Shown: piece after piece, positions 35,234 through 44,493 of the stretch
How the letters are laid out: the number at the start of each line of letters is the position of its first letter
Numbering within the stretch: position 1 is the stretch's first letter
Origin: Clostridiales bacterium COT073_COT-073
GTDB taxonomy: Bacteria > Bacillota > Clostridia > Lachnospirales > Vallitaleaceae
Assembly: GCA_003858485.1 (NCBI GenBank)
Contig: RQYD01000011.1
Coordinates: forward strand, 82,536 to 146,535
Direction of reading: 5' to 3'
Length of the DNA stretch: 64,000 bases
Position numbers and translations under genes: made by a program
The notes under the pieces: generated by a model
What the model was told of the DNA's origin: nothing
The model's input: only the letters and a program-made list of their open reading frames with translations
Database searches by the model: none

Positions 35234-36415
35234 CTATGCCTCTGCCGGAGCAGGCATATCCCTGTCTCTATCATCATTACCCACATCTTCAGATGTGTCG
35301 GCAAATTTCTTCTTTAACTGAAAAGCCAGTCGAATCAACCGGAAAATTCTCCGATCCAATAAAATTCTAACTATATAATATAATAATACGATTATAATGA
35401 TCCGGCCTTTGATCTGAACCTGACCATTGATAATAAATTTTTCAAAATCAGGCTTTATCACCATTTTACCATGTTTTTCCGGATAAAACAAATAAAAAAT
35501 CGCCAGAATATATCCGGTATGCGAAGGGTCGCTTAGTCCAAAATCAATCCAGCCATCAGCCCTCCTTGGTAAAATTGAGCGAATCATTCGAAAAACCCAG
35601 CTCCAGATATGCTTGATCACTCCGCGATTTTGCCGAAAATAATTTCTGATCTCATTAAATATCATCCAGCCAAAATCAATCTTTTCACGCCAGCTTTTTT
35701 GATGTTTTATTGTTTCAGATAAATCCTCATCATCAATTTCCGTTTCAAACTCATCCCAAATATCGCCTGCTTTCGCCTCATGACTATCCAACCAGTCACC
35801 AACTGTTTGTATCCGCTCTTTATCCAGCTTTTGCACAACCGTTTCTGGTGCGGCCTCCGGCTGTAACTCCTGTCGGAAAACTTCGGTTGCTGAGTCATTT
35901 TCTGTTTCTACTACCTCAAATAAATCCGGCCTGACATCAGTTCTAAAACTTTTGTCATCTGCCGCTGTTTCCACAAAGGTAGGAGGCTTTCCTTGATCAC
36001 TGGCAACTTTTTCTTCTCTCTGAGAAGATAAATAGGCAAATAATTTTTGTTTAAATTCTTCTTCTTCAATGGTTTGCCAATCGGTTTCCCATAAATCTTC
36101 AGCCGGATCAGAGATCTTATTTTTTTTAACTTTTTTTTCAATTGGCCTGACTTCCCTTTTTAAACAAAAGCCACCCACTTTAATTTCAATTATATTTTCG
36201 GTTTCTGTTCGCTGATAGATCAACTGCAAAAATTTAAGCAGCCAGGAAACCCGGCCCCCATATAAAAACAGATCTTTTCTTTCTAAATCAGCTTGATAGC
36301 GAATGGGCACACATATGATCAGCAGCAGCAAAAAGAGCAACAAAAGCAGCAATCCGCCAATCAGGAAGCCGATTGTCTTTAGTATCCATAATAGAATTGT
36401 CCATCCAATTTCCAT
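35234..36415 (-). CDS. DUF2953-domain membrane protein (YtfI-like)
   Basis: This 393-residue protein starts with a long hydrophobic helix ('TIGFLIGGLLLLLLFLLLLIICVPIRY'). An acidic, low-complexity middle of about 150 residues follows, then a conserved C-terminal part with 'DFGLSDPSHTGYILAIFYLFYPEKHGKMVIKPDFE', the DUF2953 signature. It pairs with gerW downstream (31 bases), as ytfI does with ytfJ in Bacillus. Its function is unknown. Confidence 0.82.
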   Translation of the reverse strand: MEIGWTILLWILKTIGFLIGGLLLLLLFLLLLIICVPIRYQADLERKDLFLYGGRVSWLLKFLQLIYQRTETENIIEIKVGGFCLKREVRPIEKKVKKNKISDPAEDLWETDWQTIEEEEFKQKLFAYLSSQREEKVASDQGKPPTFVETAADDKSFRTDVRPDLFEVVETENDSATEVFRQELQPEAAPETVVQKLDKERIQTVGDWLDSHEAKAGDIWDEFETEIDDEDLSETIKHQKSWREKIDFGWMIFNEIRNYFRQNRGVIKHIWSWVFRMIRSILPRRADGWIDFGLSDPSHTGYILAIFYLFYPEKHGKMVIKPDFEKFIINGQVQIKGRIIIIVLLYYIVRILLDRRIFRLIRLAFQLKKKFADTSEDVGNDDRDRDMPAPAEA

Positions 36416-36425
36416 TATTTTCTCC

Positions 36426-37436
36426 TTATCTGTTCCAAATCACACCAAGACTAATCACTATTCCCAGCATATATACTCCGATTGCCACCGGAAAATATAT
36501 TTGCTTTTCTTTAACTGTTCTGATTAGTAGTAAATTAAAGACCAAACTAATTAGTCCAATCAACAGCAGTTTTATCCAGAAAGACAGTGCTCCATACATC
36601 CATGCCGGTACCAATAATACTAAAAATAAAAGGAGCTGGGGCAAAAGCAATATCAGCGCATCACTAGCCAGCATATGCCAGCTATAAAACCCGGCCAGCT
36701 TTATTCTATCATTTTTATTTCTTTCCGACAATAATTTTAGGCCAAAATATAATAAAAAAATAAAATTAATTCCAGCAGCTGTGATTAAAATCCCCAATTC
36801 AGCCATTTTACCCTGACCATCCCGTAATTTGCTTTCACGAGCCGGAATTCTTTCTAATTGGTTTGGCCAAATTTCTGAAATCAGAAAATATCGACCAGTT
36901 GTCATATCTTTTTCCAGCTCAGCTACCCTTTGCTGATAACTGCGTTTTCTCTCAGCCAAAGCATGTTTCCGGTATTTTTGATATAATTCAGTAAGCTGCC
37001 GATTGCCCGCCAAATCATAAATTTGTGCAAAAACATCACTGATGATTCGGTCTGCTAAAAAAGGAGCCAATTGGTTACCATGTAAATAATACAGTTCAAA
37101 AATATTTTGGGTTTGTCCACTCAAGATTTTCTCACTGGCACCTTTGGGAATAATAATCAGAGCCTCTGCCTGATATTGCCTTAACCCGCTCAAGCCTCTT
37201 TCTAAATCTGTTTCTTCAATAATAATTCTTTGGCTTTTAATATTTAAAAAAGCTTCAGCCAAGGGTGATGACTCTTCCATCACCACATAAACCCGGACCG
37301 CATTGCTTTGGTTTATCCAAAAAGCAGTCAATAATCCAGTCAGTAAAACTACAAATACCCCAATCGATAGTTTAGCTGCCAGTCCCCGATATACAATCCT
37401 TTGTTTGACTTGCCAGAGCAGAATAATCTTAAGCAT
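36426..37436 (-). CDS. ABC-2-type membrane protein, second of a pair
   Basis: This 336-residue protein has one helix near the N-terminus, an extracytoplasmic domain of about 180 residues with a helical stretch ('KYRKHALAERKRSYQQRVAELEKDM') and five helices at the C-terminus, the layout of ABC-2 permeases of the YhgE/DrrB kind. It overlaps the preceding permease by eight bases. No ATPase is encoded nearby. The substrate is unknown. Confidence 0.7.
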   Translation of the reverse strand: MLKIILLWQVKQRIVYRGLAAKLSIGVFVVLLTGLLTAFWINQSNAVRVYVVMEESSPLAEAFLNIKSQRIIIEETDLERGLSGLRQYQAEALIIIPKGASEKILSGQTQNIFELYYLHGNQLAPFLADRIISDVFAQIYDLAGNRQLTELYQKYRKHALAERKRSYQQRVAELEKDMTTGRYFLISEIWPNQLERIPARESKLRDGQGKMAELGILITAAGINFIFLLYFGLKLLSERNKNDRIKLAGFYSWHMLASDALILLLPQLLLFLVLLVPAWMYGALSFWIKLLLIGLISLVFNLLLIRTVKEKQIYFPVAIGVYMLGIVISLGVIWNR

Positions 37437-38583
37437 ATCGCCTTCTCCTTATTAAAAGCCAATTTCCCAATACAAGTGGCAAAGCCGAAACTAACCATAT
37501 GATCATTACCGAAAGATTGAGTCCAGTAACTGCCTGCTTTGTTAAAAATAAAAAAAGTTGATAAAAAGGAGTCAAATGAACTACCTCTATCCAAGCGGAA
37601 GGCAAAAATGAAATTGGCAAAAATACTCCCCCAAAAAGAGCAAAAACAAACAAAATCGCCACTCCAATAGTCGAATAATCAATTTCACTCTGAAAAAAAA
37701 CAGTCAATATTCGTAAAATTAAATTGATGACCAGTAAAACTAAGGCCAAGCCGGGAAAATAACCATAATCAAAAGATAGCCCCATAATATTGGCAATTCC
37801 CAATAGAACAAGCACATAAATGCAAACCAAAAGTATCGTTAAAAACAAATTAGCAATCAAATACTGCCAGCTGGTGATCCGGCTTAAAAAAATTCGCCGG
37901 TAGCGCCGGCGCCTTTCAATTTCTGCGCTACTCCAATAAATACTAAGAAACAATCCGCCAAATAATGAAAAACTAAAGTAAAAATAGCTTTTGGTTAAAG
38001 CTGCCGGTAAAGCCTCCAGATTTTTAACATCAAAAAACTGTTGGCGATTAAAAGCCATTGCCAAAAAATCCAGGGAAATTTGCACATTGGCATTAATCCA
38101 CTGCTCAGAAGGTAACTGCAAATAATCCAGCTCCTCATTATATGCAGAAATCACCGATTCCGATGCCATCATAATGCTTTCATATGCCTGAAAGCTCTCA
38201 ATCAGGAGGGCCTGATATATCGGATTCTTAGTCAGAATATAAATCCGGGCCGGGAATGACTGAAAATGCTGCCATTTTTCAGCAAAGCCAGCCGGAAAAA
38301 TGACCAAAGCATCCCCGGATGGATTTTCCGGAATGTTTTTAACTTCCCTGATCTCTGCAATTCCTTTCAGAGCACTGATAAAATTATCAATTGCCAGGCG
38401 CGAAGCATAGGATGTATCCTCATTATAGTAATTAATATAAAATAACTTGGGCGGCTGGTGTACAGCCATCAAGACAGCTCCGCTAAAAATTAAAACAAAG
38501 AAAAGGAATTGCCATTTCATCCGCCAAAATGATTTGCCATGAAGAATCATATCCAGTTTCATGAGCAAGATCACATTTTGCAT
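37429..38583 (-). CDS. ABC-2-type permease, first of a pair
   Basis: This 384-residue protein has an N-terminal helix, an outside domain of about 180 residues and six C-terminal helices ('SFSLFGGLFLSIYW', 'YLIANLFLTILLVCIYVLVLL', 'IGVAILFVFALFGGVFLPISFLP'). The 'FGGVFLPISFLP' segment is typical of ABC-2 exporters. AAAGGA stands six bases before the ATG. It probably forms a heterodimer with the next gene product. There is no adjacent ATPase gene. Confidence 0.75.
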   Translation of the reverse strand: MQNVILLMKLDMILHGKSFWRMKWQFLFFVLIFSGAVLMAVHQPPKLFYINYYNEDTSYASRLAIDNFISALKGIAEIREVKNIPENPSGDALVIFPAGFAEKWQHFQSFPARIYILTKNPIYQALLIESFQAYESIMMASESVISAYNEELDYLQLPSEQWINANVQISLDFLAMAFNRQQFFDVKNLEALPAALTKSYFYFSFSLFGGLFLSIYWSSAEIERRRRYRRIFLSRITSWQYLIANLFLTILLVCIYVLVLLGIANIMGLSFDYGYFPGLALVLLVINLILRILTVFFQSEIDYSTIGVAILFVFALFGGVFLPISFLPSAWIEVVHLTPFYQLFLFLTKQAVTGLNLSVMIIWLVSALPLVLGNWLLIRRRRYA

Positions 38584-38704
38584 AGCAATTCCTTTCTGCT
38601 TAATTGTTTAATTTTGGTAATTTACTTGAACTCCCAGAGAGTCCTGGCCAGTACTTTACGGCTGCAAAAGTCAGACTCTGCTATGATAAGCTCAAATGAT
38701 CAGT

Positions 38705-40384
38705 CTAAAAAAGTCCCATTGATTGAACGATATCACCAATGTTGATTTGCAGCTCTTCCATCATTTCGTACAGATCTTCTTCATCGGCTTTGGCCAGATC
38801 AATGGCATTGTCCTTATCAAATTTTTCAAATTTAACATCTCCACCGGTGGCCAGCAATGCGGAAGTCATTCGATATTGCAAGCTTTCAAACATGGAGCTG
38901 TCAAATCTTTCATTTAAGGCCTCTGCAATTTTCTTTGGATTTAATTCTAATTTAACATCCGAATATTTAATTATCTTATCTACTACAAATGTCAGCTTAA
39001 ACTTGGAACCGGATTTCTTTAAAGCTGAAAATACTTTTTTACTTTCCGTGTTCAGAGATGGACTAATATTCTCAATTGCCTCTTCCATTCCATCCAGAAT
39101 AATTTCTTTGATATAGGTCAGCTCGCTGATAATATCTTCATCCCATTCATCTTTTAATTCAGGACTTCTGCCGGATGACTGAATCAAAACCAGATAATTA
39201 TATAAAAACACATCTTTATTCTTTTCAACGGTGGCAATGATTCGATCCAGATATTCTTCGACAAATGGCTTAAAGTTTTCATCTTCCAACAATTCAAGTA
39301 GTATTTCAAAATAAAATTCAGAAAAATCACCTAAATTATCGGAAAATGTATAGACCTGGCCTTTAAATTCCTTCTCCTGGCCATCAATCTTAATGGTTTG
39401 GCTGCCTTTTTCGGCCGTGATATGCTCATTCATATAATCTAAGATCCGGCTCAGGTATTTTTTCTTTTTTTCCAAAGTCTTAAAAGATTTTAAGGTGGTT
39501 GGGTTAAAAGCTGGTTTTAAATATTTCATGGCTGCTTCAGCTTTAGCTAAACTGAAGTTATCCATAACTGTATCAACCGTATCGGCATCAGGAACATTAT
39601 TTTCCTCAAGCATTTCTGATAAACTATCTTTGGAAAAATAAATCGAACTGCTCAGCAGCTTAGGAATAGAAATAATCAGCTCCTCATTCATCTGTTGATA
39701 AAATAGATCCAGCATCTCAACATCTTTCATCTCAAGTCTGACATCCATTTCAACTTTTGAATTGGGCACATCAGCTTTACTATGAACTTTTAATTTAGCA
39801 TCTTTCAACAGTTCTGATATCATGTCCATGCCATATCCATCTGGCATTACCAGTTCATCAATGGCAATCTCCTGATAAGCTTCGACCTGAGTTAACTGTG
39901 AGCCTTGCATCATTGCTTCCAATAATTTTTCAGCATTGCTCTTGCCCTTAAATACACCCATGCCATACATGGTACCAAGACCAATAACCAAAAGCAAAAC
40001 TACTGCTAAGCCGATCCATAAGCCAATTCGGCTTTTCTTTTGCGGCGGCAGCTGCCCACCTGGCATTGACTGGGCATACCGCTGATCCATACCGTAGTTT
40101 TGATAGGATGCTTCTGTCGGTACTCCAGCTTGATAACCCGGCATTGGCTCTCCCTGATAAGGCGGCTGCACTTGAGTCTGTTGATACTGAGGCATTCCGG
40201 TATTTTGTCCAGCCGGATTTGACTGCCACTGCTGCCCCGCTTGATTTCCCATTGGCTGCTGCCATTGATTTGCCTGGGGCTGATTGACTGCCGGCTGGCC
40301 AGCACCATAATTTGGATTAGGCTGAACTCCAGCTTGCGGCTGGATATTTGATTGGTTCCAATTTTGATTATTTTGATCTGTCAT
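38705..40384 (-). CDS. Large membrane-anchored protein with Gln/Pro/Asn-rich N-terminus
   Basis: The first 110 of 559 residues are low-complexity, rich in Gln, Pro, Asn and Gly. A positively charged stretch and one membrane helix follow ('IGLWIGLAVVLLLVIGLGTMYGMGVF', near 125-150), then about 400 residues outside the membrane, mainly helical, with repeated acidic stretches. Zinc-ribbon/DUF-type proteins of Clostridia often have this layout. I do not recognise a family. It stands alone, with a TAGGAG ribosome binding site. Confidence 0.75.
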   Translation of the reverse strand: MTDQNNQNWNQSNIQPQAGVQPNPNYGAGQPAVNQPQANQWQQPMGNQAGQQWQSNPAGQNTGMPQYQQTQVQPPYQGEPMPGYQAGVPTEASYQNYGMDQRYAQSMPGGQLPPQKKSRIGLWIGLAVVLLLVIGLGTMYGMGVFKGKSNAEKLLEAMMQGSQLTQVEAYQEIAIDELVMPDGYGMDMISELLKDAKLKVHSKADVPNSKVEMDVRLEMKDVEMLDLFYQQMNEELIISIPKLLSSSIYFSKDSLSEMLEENNVPDADTVDTVMDNFSLAKAEAAMKYLKPAFNPTTLKSFKTLEKKKKYLSRILDYMNEHITAEKGSQTIKIDGQEKEFKGQVYTFSDNLGDFSEFYFEILLELLEDENFKPFVEEYLDRIIATVEKNKDVFLYNYLVLIQSSGRSPELKDEWDEDIISELTYIKEIILDGMEEAIENISPSLNTESKKVFSALKKSGSKFKLTFVVDKIIKYSDVKLELNPKKIAEALNERFDSSMFESLQYRMTSALLATGGDVKFEKFDKDNAIDLAKADEEDLYEMMEELQINIGDIVQSMGLF

Positions 40385-40553
40385 AAAAAACTCCTATTTG
40401 TCATTCACAATCATCAAAAACGACCACATCTTTCAAAGGACTGCTTGTCATTTCTTTGAACAGGTCAATATTTTTGATTATATTAATTCTTTAACCAACC
40501 CAAGGCCTGATTCGGCAAATTTCCATATGTTTTGCCTGGGTCTGGTCTAATAC

Positions 40554-40594
40554 AAAACGCCCCTGTTAACTCAATTTCCTGGTCAACAAGAGCG
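40554..40594 (-). terminator. Terminator of rpsA
   Basis: On the minus strand CGCTCTTGTTGAC pairs with GTTAACAGGGGCG (ten Watson-Crick and two G-U pairs, one mismatch), followed by TTTTG, 31 bases after the rpsA stop. The rest of 40385-40553 shows nothing recognisable. Confidence 0.7.
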
Positions 40595-40624
40595 CTTCCT
40601 CTTACATAAATGAGTTACTGATTA

Positions 40625-41923
40625 TTAATTCTTAAAATCTTTTAAATCAATATTATCAAAAGCTGATTGCAGGGAAGTCATGGCTTCTGTATTGGTAGCT
40701 GTGGCTACAGTTTCACTTTCCCGTTTTTGCGGAGCATGGCTTTTTCTTGGTTCACGTGGCTGCTTAGGAGCAGCATCTGCGCTTTTCATGGTCAGGCGAA
40801 TCCTTTTTTCATCCTTATTTACTTCCAAAACCCGAACATTGATCTCATCTCCAACCTTTAAGACCTCATCCGGCGATTTGATATGTTTATCTGAAATCTG
40901 TGATAAATGGATCAAACCTTCAACACCGCTTGGCAGAGCAACAAATGCACCAAAATCTTTGATCCGCATAACTTTGCCTTCATAGCTTTCACCAACAGTA
41001 TAGTCTTTATCAACATTATTCCATGGATCTTTGGCTTTATCTTTCATGCCTAAGCGAATTTTTTTCTTAGCCCGGTCAACTTCCAATACATAAACGGTTA
41101 CTTCCTGACCTTCGCTGACTACATCTTCTGCTTTAGTCACATGTTCCCAACTCAAATCCTCGGTTCTGACCAAACCATCCACTGGTCCGATATTTACAAA
41201 CACACCAAAATCCATGATCTTTTTAACAACGCCAGTAAAAGTATCACCATGTTTGACTGTTTCAAACATTTGCTCTCTTTGTTCCTGAAGCTGTTCTCTT
41301 TCTAATTCTTTTCTGGAAAATACCACCCGATTGGTATTACGATCGAGCTCTAATACCAGTACCGGAAATACCTGATCAACTAAGTCATTCAAGTCTTCAA
41401 TATAAAAGGCAGATGACAAAGAGGCCGGCATAAAACCTCTGATTCCCATAAATTCACATAAGACTCCGCCTTTAATCGCTTGTACAACTTTTACTTGTAA
41501 TGGCTCTTTTGCGTCAAATGCTTTTTCAATTAATTGCCAGCCTTCTACTGCTGAGGCTCTGCTAATGGATAACTCAACATTTCCTGAACCGTCATCGGTG
41601 CGTAAAATTTCTGCTTTCACTTTGTCGCCAACCTGATATTTTTCATTTGGCTTTTGCTCCGGCTCTAAGGGCATTTCACTTGCAGGAATAATTCCATCAG
41701 AAATATATCCAAAATTAACCAGAACTTCTTTGTCATTAACTCCGATAATTTCGCCTTCTACCAAATCACCGTTTTTAATTTTCTTTAAAGACGCTGCAAT
41801 TTCGGCTTCATAATCAGCCATAGTTTCAGCAGGCTCTGCTGCTTCAACCACCTCTGTCACTTCCGCCTCAACTTCTGCAACATTTTCCGTTGTTTCCTGC
41901 ATTGTGTTTTTCATCTCATCCAT
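40625..41923 (-). CDS. rpsA: Ribosomal protein S1 homologue, four S1 domains
   Basis: The 432-residue protein has an acidic N-terminus and four S1 RNA-binding domains, starting around residues 50, 130, 225 and 310. The last two are the most typical ('FTGVVKKIMDFGVFVNIGPVDGLVRTEDLSW' and 'YEGKVMRIKDFGAFVALPSGVEGLIHLSQIS'). Firmicute S1 homologues have four domains rather than six and may help translation of some mRNAs only. The ATG at 41923 has GTGAGG six bases upstream; the GTG four codons earlier lies in that site. A promoter with TAGAAT (about 42035) lies about 110 bases upstream. Confidence 0.92.
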   Translation of the reverse strand: MDEMKNTMQETTENVAEVEAEVTEVVEAAEPAETMADYEAEIAASLKKIKNGDLVEGEIIGVNDKEVLVNFGYISDGIIPASEMPLEPEQKPNEKYQVGDKVKAEILRTDDGSGNVELSISRASAVEGWQLIEKAFDAKEPLQVKVVQAIKGGVLCEFMGIRGFMPASLSSAFYIEDLNDLVDQVFPVLVLELDRNTNRVVFSRKELEREQLQEQREQMFETVKHGDTFTGVVKKIMDFGVFVNIGPVDGLVRTEDLSWEHVTKAEDVVSEGQEVTVYVLEVDRAKKKIRLGMKDKAKDPWNNVDKDYTVGESYEGKVMRIKDFGAFVALPSGVEGLIHLSQISDKHIKSPDEVLKVGDEINVRVLEVNKDEKRIRLTMKSADAAPKQPREPRKSHAPQKRESETVATATNTEAMTSLQSAFDNIDLKDFKN

Positions 41924-42133
41924 ACTAAACCTCACTTTTTAACTCGTTAACATCTACGCATTGTGAACCGTAATATTTCAATCAGTGGAAAAATCCTCCT
42001 TCTATGAAGTATACAATCCCCCAATCATTATTCTATCACACTTTGCTAAAATTGAAAAGAGAATTTTCTAATTTTCTTAAGTAATGGCCGAAATTTACAC
42101 AAAATTCCTTTTCCTTTCTCTGCCATTTCAGCT

Positions 42134-43996
42134 CTAATGTCTGACCATTCGTGCATTTTTAACGATATGGGTAACAAAGCGCTGGATCGTTTTCATAAAC
42201 ACTTGCGGCTCCAATTCGCCGCGACTGATTTTACTCAGGCCCCGCTCCCACTTTCCAGTTGTTTCCGGTGAACGCAGCGATTTCGGCACCATTCCAATTA
42301 AATCCTTACCTTTTTTCGTTGGTCGCAAAGTTTTTCCCGTCCGCTGAATATACCCAACTTTCAATAAACGTTCAATAATTCCGGCCCGGGTAGCCGGTGT
42401 GCCAAAGCTTGACTCTCTCAGTTGTTCTTTTAATTCTTCATCTTCTACAAAGCGGCCAGCATTTTCCATGGCACTTAGTAAACTAGCTTCTGTATAGGGT
42501 TTGGGTGGTGTGGTCTGCTTTTTTAAAATTTCCGTGCTGATAGCATCAGCTGCCTGGCCTTTACGCAGCGGCGGTAATGAACCGGCAACCTCATCTTCTG
42601 CTTCTTTTTCTTCTTCTGATTTAGTCTCCTCCGGCTTAGACACTTCCTCCATTTTTCTGGATTCCGGTTTTTGATACAACCATTTCCAGCCCTCATTTTT
42701 AACAATCTTACCCTTAGATACAAACTGGTCGCCTGCTACTTCCGTAATAACTTTGGTCATTTGAAATTCATAATCCGGATAAAAAACTGCCAAAAAGCGC
42801 TTGACCACCGTTTGGTATATTTTTCGCTCTTTCTCAGGCAAACTCTTTAAATTGGGAGTCTTTTTGGTCGGAATAATGGCATGGTGATCGGTGATCTTTT
42901 TATTATCAATAATTCTTTTGCTAAAATTTAATTTGATTTTATCATCCACTTTCAATTTATCAATAGCCGGACAAAAAGGCGGAACATAAATGCTGTTTAT
43001 CGTATCAATCACTGTTTGTTTCATGTCATCACTCAGATAGCGACTGTCCGTTCGGGGATAGGTAATTAATTTATATTTTTCATATAAAGACTGAGCAATA
43101 TCCAGCACTTCCTGAGCCGTTAAACCAAATTCCTTATTGGCCTGGCGCTGCAGTTCCGTTAGATCATAAAGCAGCGGCGGCTTCTGCCGGTTATTCTTTT
43201 TTTCAACTTCCACTACCTTGCCGCTTTGCCCCTTCACCTGAGCAGCAATTTCTTCGGCTTTTTCCGGTTTAAATATCTTGGTTTCTGAAATCTGTCCATC
43301 AAACCAGGTCCCACTATATTCGCCGGAGCTGCTGTTAAAAGTGGCTACCACTTCATAATAATCCTTGGGCACAAAATTAGTTAATTCTTCTTCACGGTCC
43401 ACAATCAGCGCCAGTGTCGGGGTCTGAACCCGGCCAACACTAAATAAATCTGAATACAAAGTAGTATATGCTCTGGTAGCATTGATACCAACCAGCCAAT
43501 CCGCTTCTGAACGACATTTGGCTGAATAATATAAATTATCATATTCACCACTGTTTTTTAGCTTTTGAAAGCCTTCATGAATGGATTCATCCGTCATCGA
43601 AGAAATCCATAAACGCCTAACCGGTTTTTGACACTCAATATAATCATAAATATAGCGAAAAATCAGCTCTCCTTCCCGTCCGCTGTCAGTAGCACAAATC
43701 AGTTCAGCCACATCGCTTCGGCCAGCCAATTGCTGAATAATATTTAATTGTTTTTCGGTCGAAGCATTTGGTTTTAAACCCATTTCTGCCGGCAGGATCG
43801 GCAAATCCGTAAACCGCCATTTCTTATACCGGAGATCGTAATCCTCCGGCTCTTTCAACCCAACCAAATGTCCAACTGCCCATGAAATGATATATTGCTC
43901 ATCTTCGATATAACCATTGTATTTACGATTGACCCCTAATACTTTGCCGATATCAGCGGCAACTGATGGTTTTTCCGCTATAATTAAAGATTTCAA
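42134..43996 (-). CDS. topB: DNA topoisomerase III
   Basis: This 620-residue type IA topoisomerase starts with a TOPRIM domain ('IAEKPSVAADIGKVLG', 'ICATDSGREGELIFRYIYDY'). The catalytic Tyr is in 'LITYPRTDSRYL' (around residue 313), and 'FSVGRVQTPTLALIVDREEE' (around 185) is also conserved. The C-terminal part includes 'ALSAMENAGRFVEDEELKE'-like sequence and 'GTPATRAGIIERLL', as in TopB. It passes single strands through a break and helps resolve recombination and replication intermediates. No zinc fingers are at the C-terminus. TopB copies also travel on conjugative elements, but no such genes are near here, so this is probably the chromosomal one. Confidence 0.93.
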   Translation of the reverse strand: MKSLIIAEKPSVAADIGKVLGVNRKYNGYIEDEQYIISWAVGHLVGLKEPEDYDLRYKKWRFTDLPILPAEMGLKPNASTEKQLNIIQQLAGRSDVAELICATDSGREGELIFRYIYDYIECQKPVRRLWISSMTDESIHEGFQKLKNSGEYDNLYYSAKCRSEADWLVGINATRAYTTLYSDLFSVGRVQTPTLALIVDREEELTNFVPKDYYEVVATFNSSSGEYSGTWFDGQISETKIFKPEKAEEIAAQVKGQSGKVVEVEKKNNRQKPPLLYDLTELQRQANKEFGLTAQEVLDIAQSLYEKYKLITYPRTDSRYLSDDMKQTVIDTINSIYVPPFCPAIDKLKVDDKIKLNFSKRIIDNKKITDHHAIIPTKKTPNLKSLPEKERKIYQTVVKRFLAVFYPDYEFQMTKVITEVAGDQFVSKGKIVKNEGWKWLYQKPESRKMEEVSKPEETKSEEEKEAEDEVAGSLPPLRKGQAADAISTEILKKQTTPPKPYTEASLLSAMENAGRFVEDEELKEQLRESSFGTPATRAGIIERLLKVGYIQRTGKTLRPTKKGKDLIGMVPKSLRSPETTGKWERGLSKISRGELEPQVFMKTIQRFVTHIVKNARMVRH

Positions 43997-44318
43997 AATA
44001 TTTCCTCACTTTACAATACCATTGACTCAACCTGCCGGATCCTGAAATCAGTTCTTAAGCAGATCTGCTGCCTGCACCAAAATTGCTTTGAACCAGCCGG
44101 CACATTCGGATATGGAATTCACCATACACTTTATCTCAATATCTCAGGACCAAATCCATATACTGCTTTAAAGATATCATATCATTTTTTGAGCAAAAAA
44201 ACAATTCCCCAAAAGGAAAGCATGTCCGACTGATAGCTAGCAGATAACCAATGGATGACCGGCAAATGATAAATGAACGGTCCGCAAACTGTAGTACACG
44301 AAAAAGCTTAAACAGGGA
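43997..44318. other. Gene-free stretch with no recognised feature
   Basis: About 320 bases between topB and the DUF1275 promoter. Short frames here (for example minus 44136-44324) look random: no ribosome binding site and a composition unlike the neighbours. No terminator for either side was found. Confidence 0.5.
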
Positions 44319-44347
44319 TTGCATATTTTTGCATTATCTTGTAAAAT
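44319..44347 (+). promoter_or_regulatory. Sigma-A promoter of the DUF1275 gene
   Basis: TTGCAT (44319-44324) and TAAAAT (44342-44347) are 17 bases apart. Between this promoter and the gene's ribosome binding site lies a truncated mobile element, so the transcript leader contains its hairpin. Confidence 0.7.
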
Positions 44348-44378
44348 ACTGATGGAATCCCGATAATAAATTTAATAA

Positions 44379-44469
44379 CTCAACTTTCCCACAGTCTTTT
44401 TTGGCTCTATCCCGCTCCAGGGAGCGGGCACATGGGTTCCCCCGCTTTCGCCACATACTTCGTAAGATG
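44379..44469 (+). mobile_element. Truncated small inverted-repeat element in a gene leader
   Basis: It starts with the exact end CTCAACTTTCCCACAGTC and continues through the hairpin CCCGCTCC/GGAGCGGG to 'GCTTTCGCCACATAC' and 'TTCGTAAGATG', then stops; the right half is missing. Compared with the copy at 20596 (CCCGCTCT/AGAGCGGG) both arms of the hairpin changed together. The gene's ribosome binding site begins 12 bases after it. Confidence 0.75.
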
Positions 44470-44493
44470 CATACATTTTATAAGGAGCTGACT

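Noticed and set aside
42134..43996. topB as sign of an integrative conjugative element
   Set aside because: TopB is often on such elements, but no relaxase, type IV secretion or integrase genes are near, and its neighbours are core genes.
44136..44324. 62-codon frame on the minus strand in the topB-DUF1275 gap
   Set aside because: It has no ribosome binding site, no recognisable similarity and an unusual amino-acid mix.
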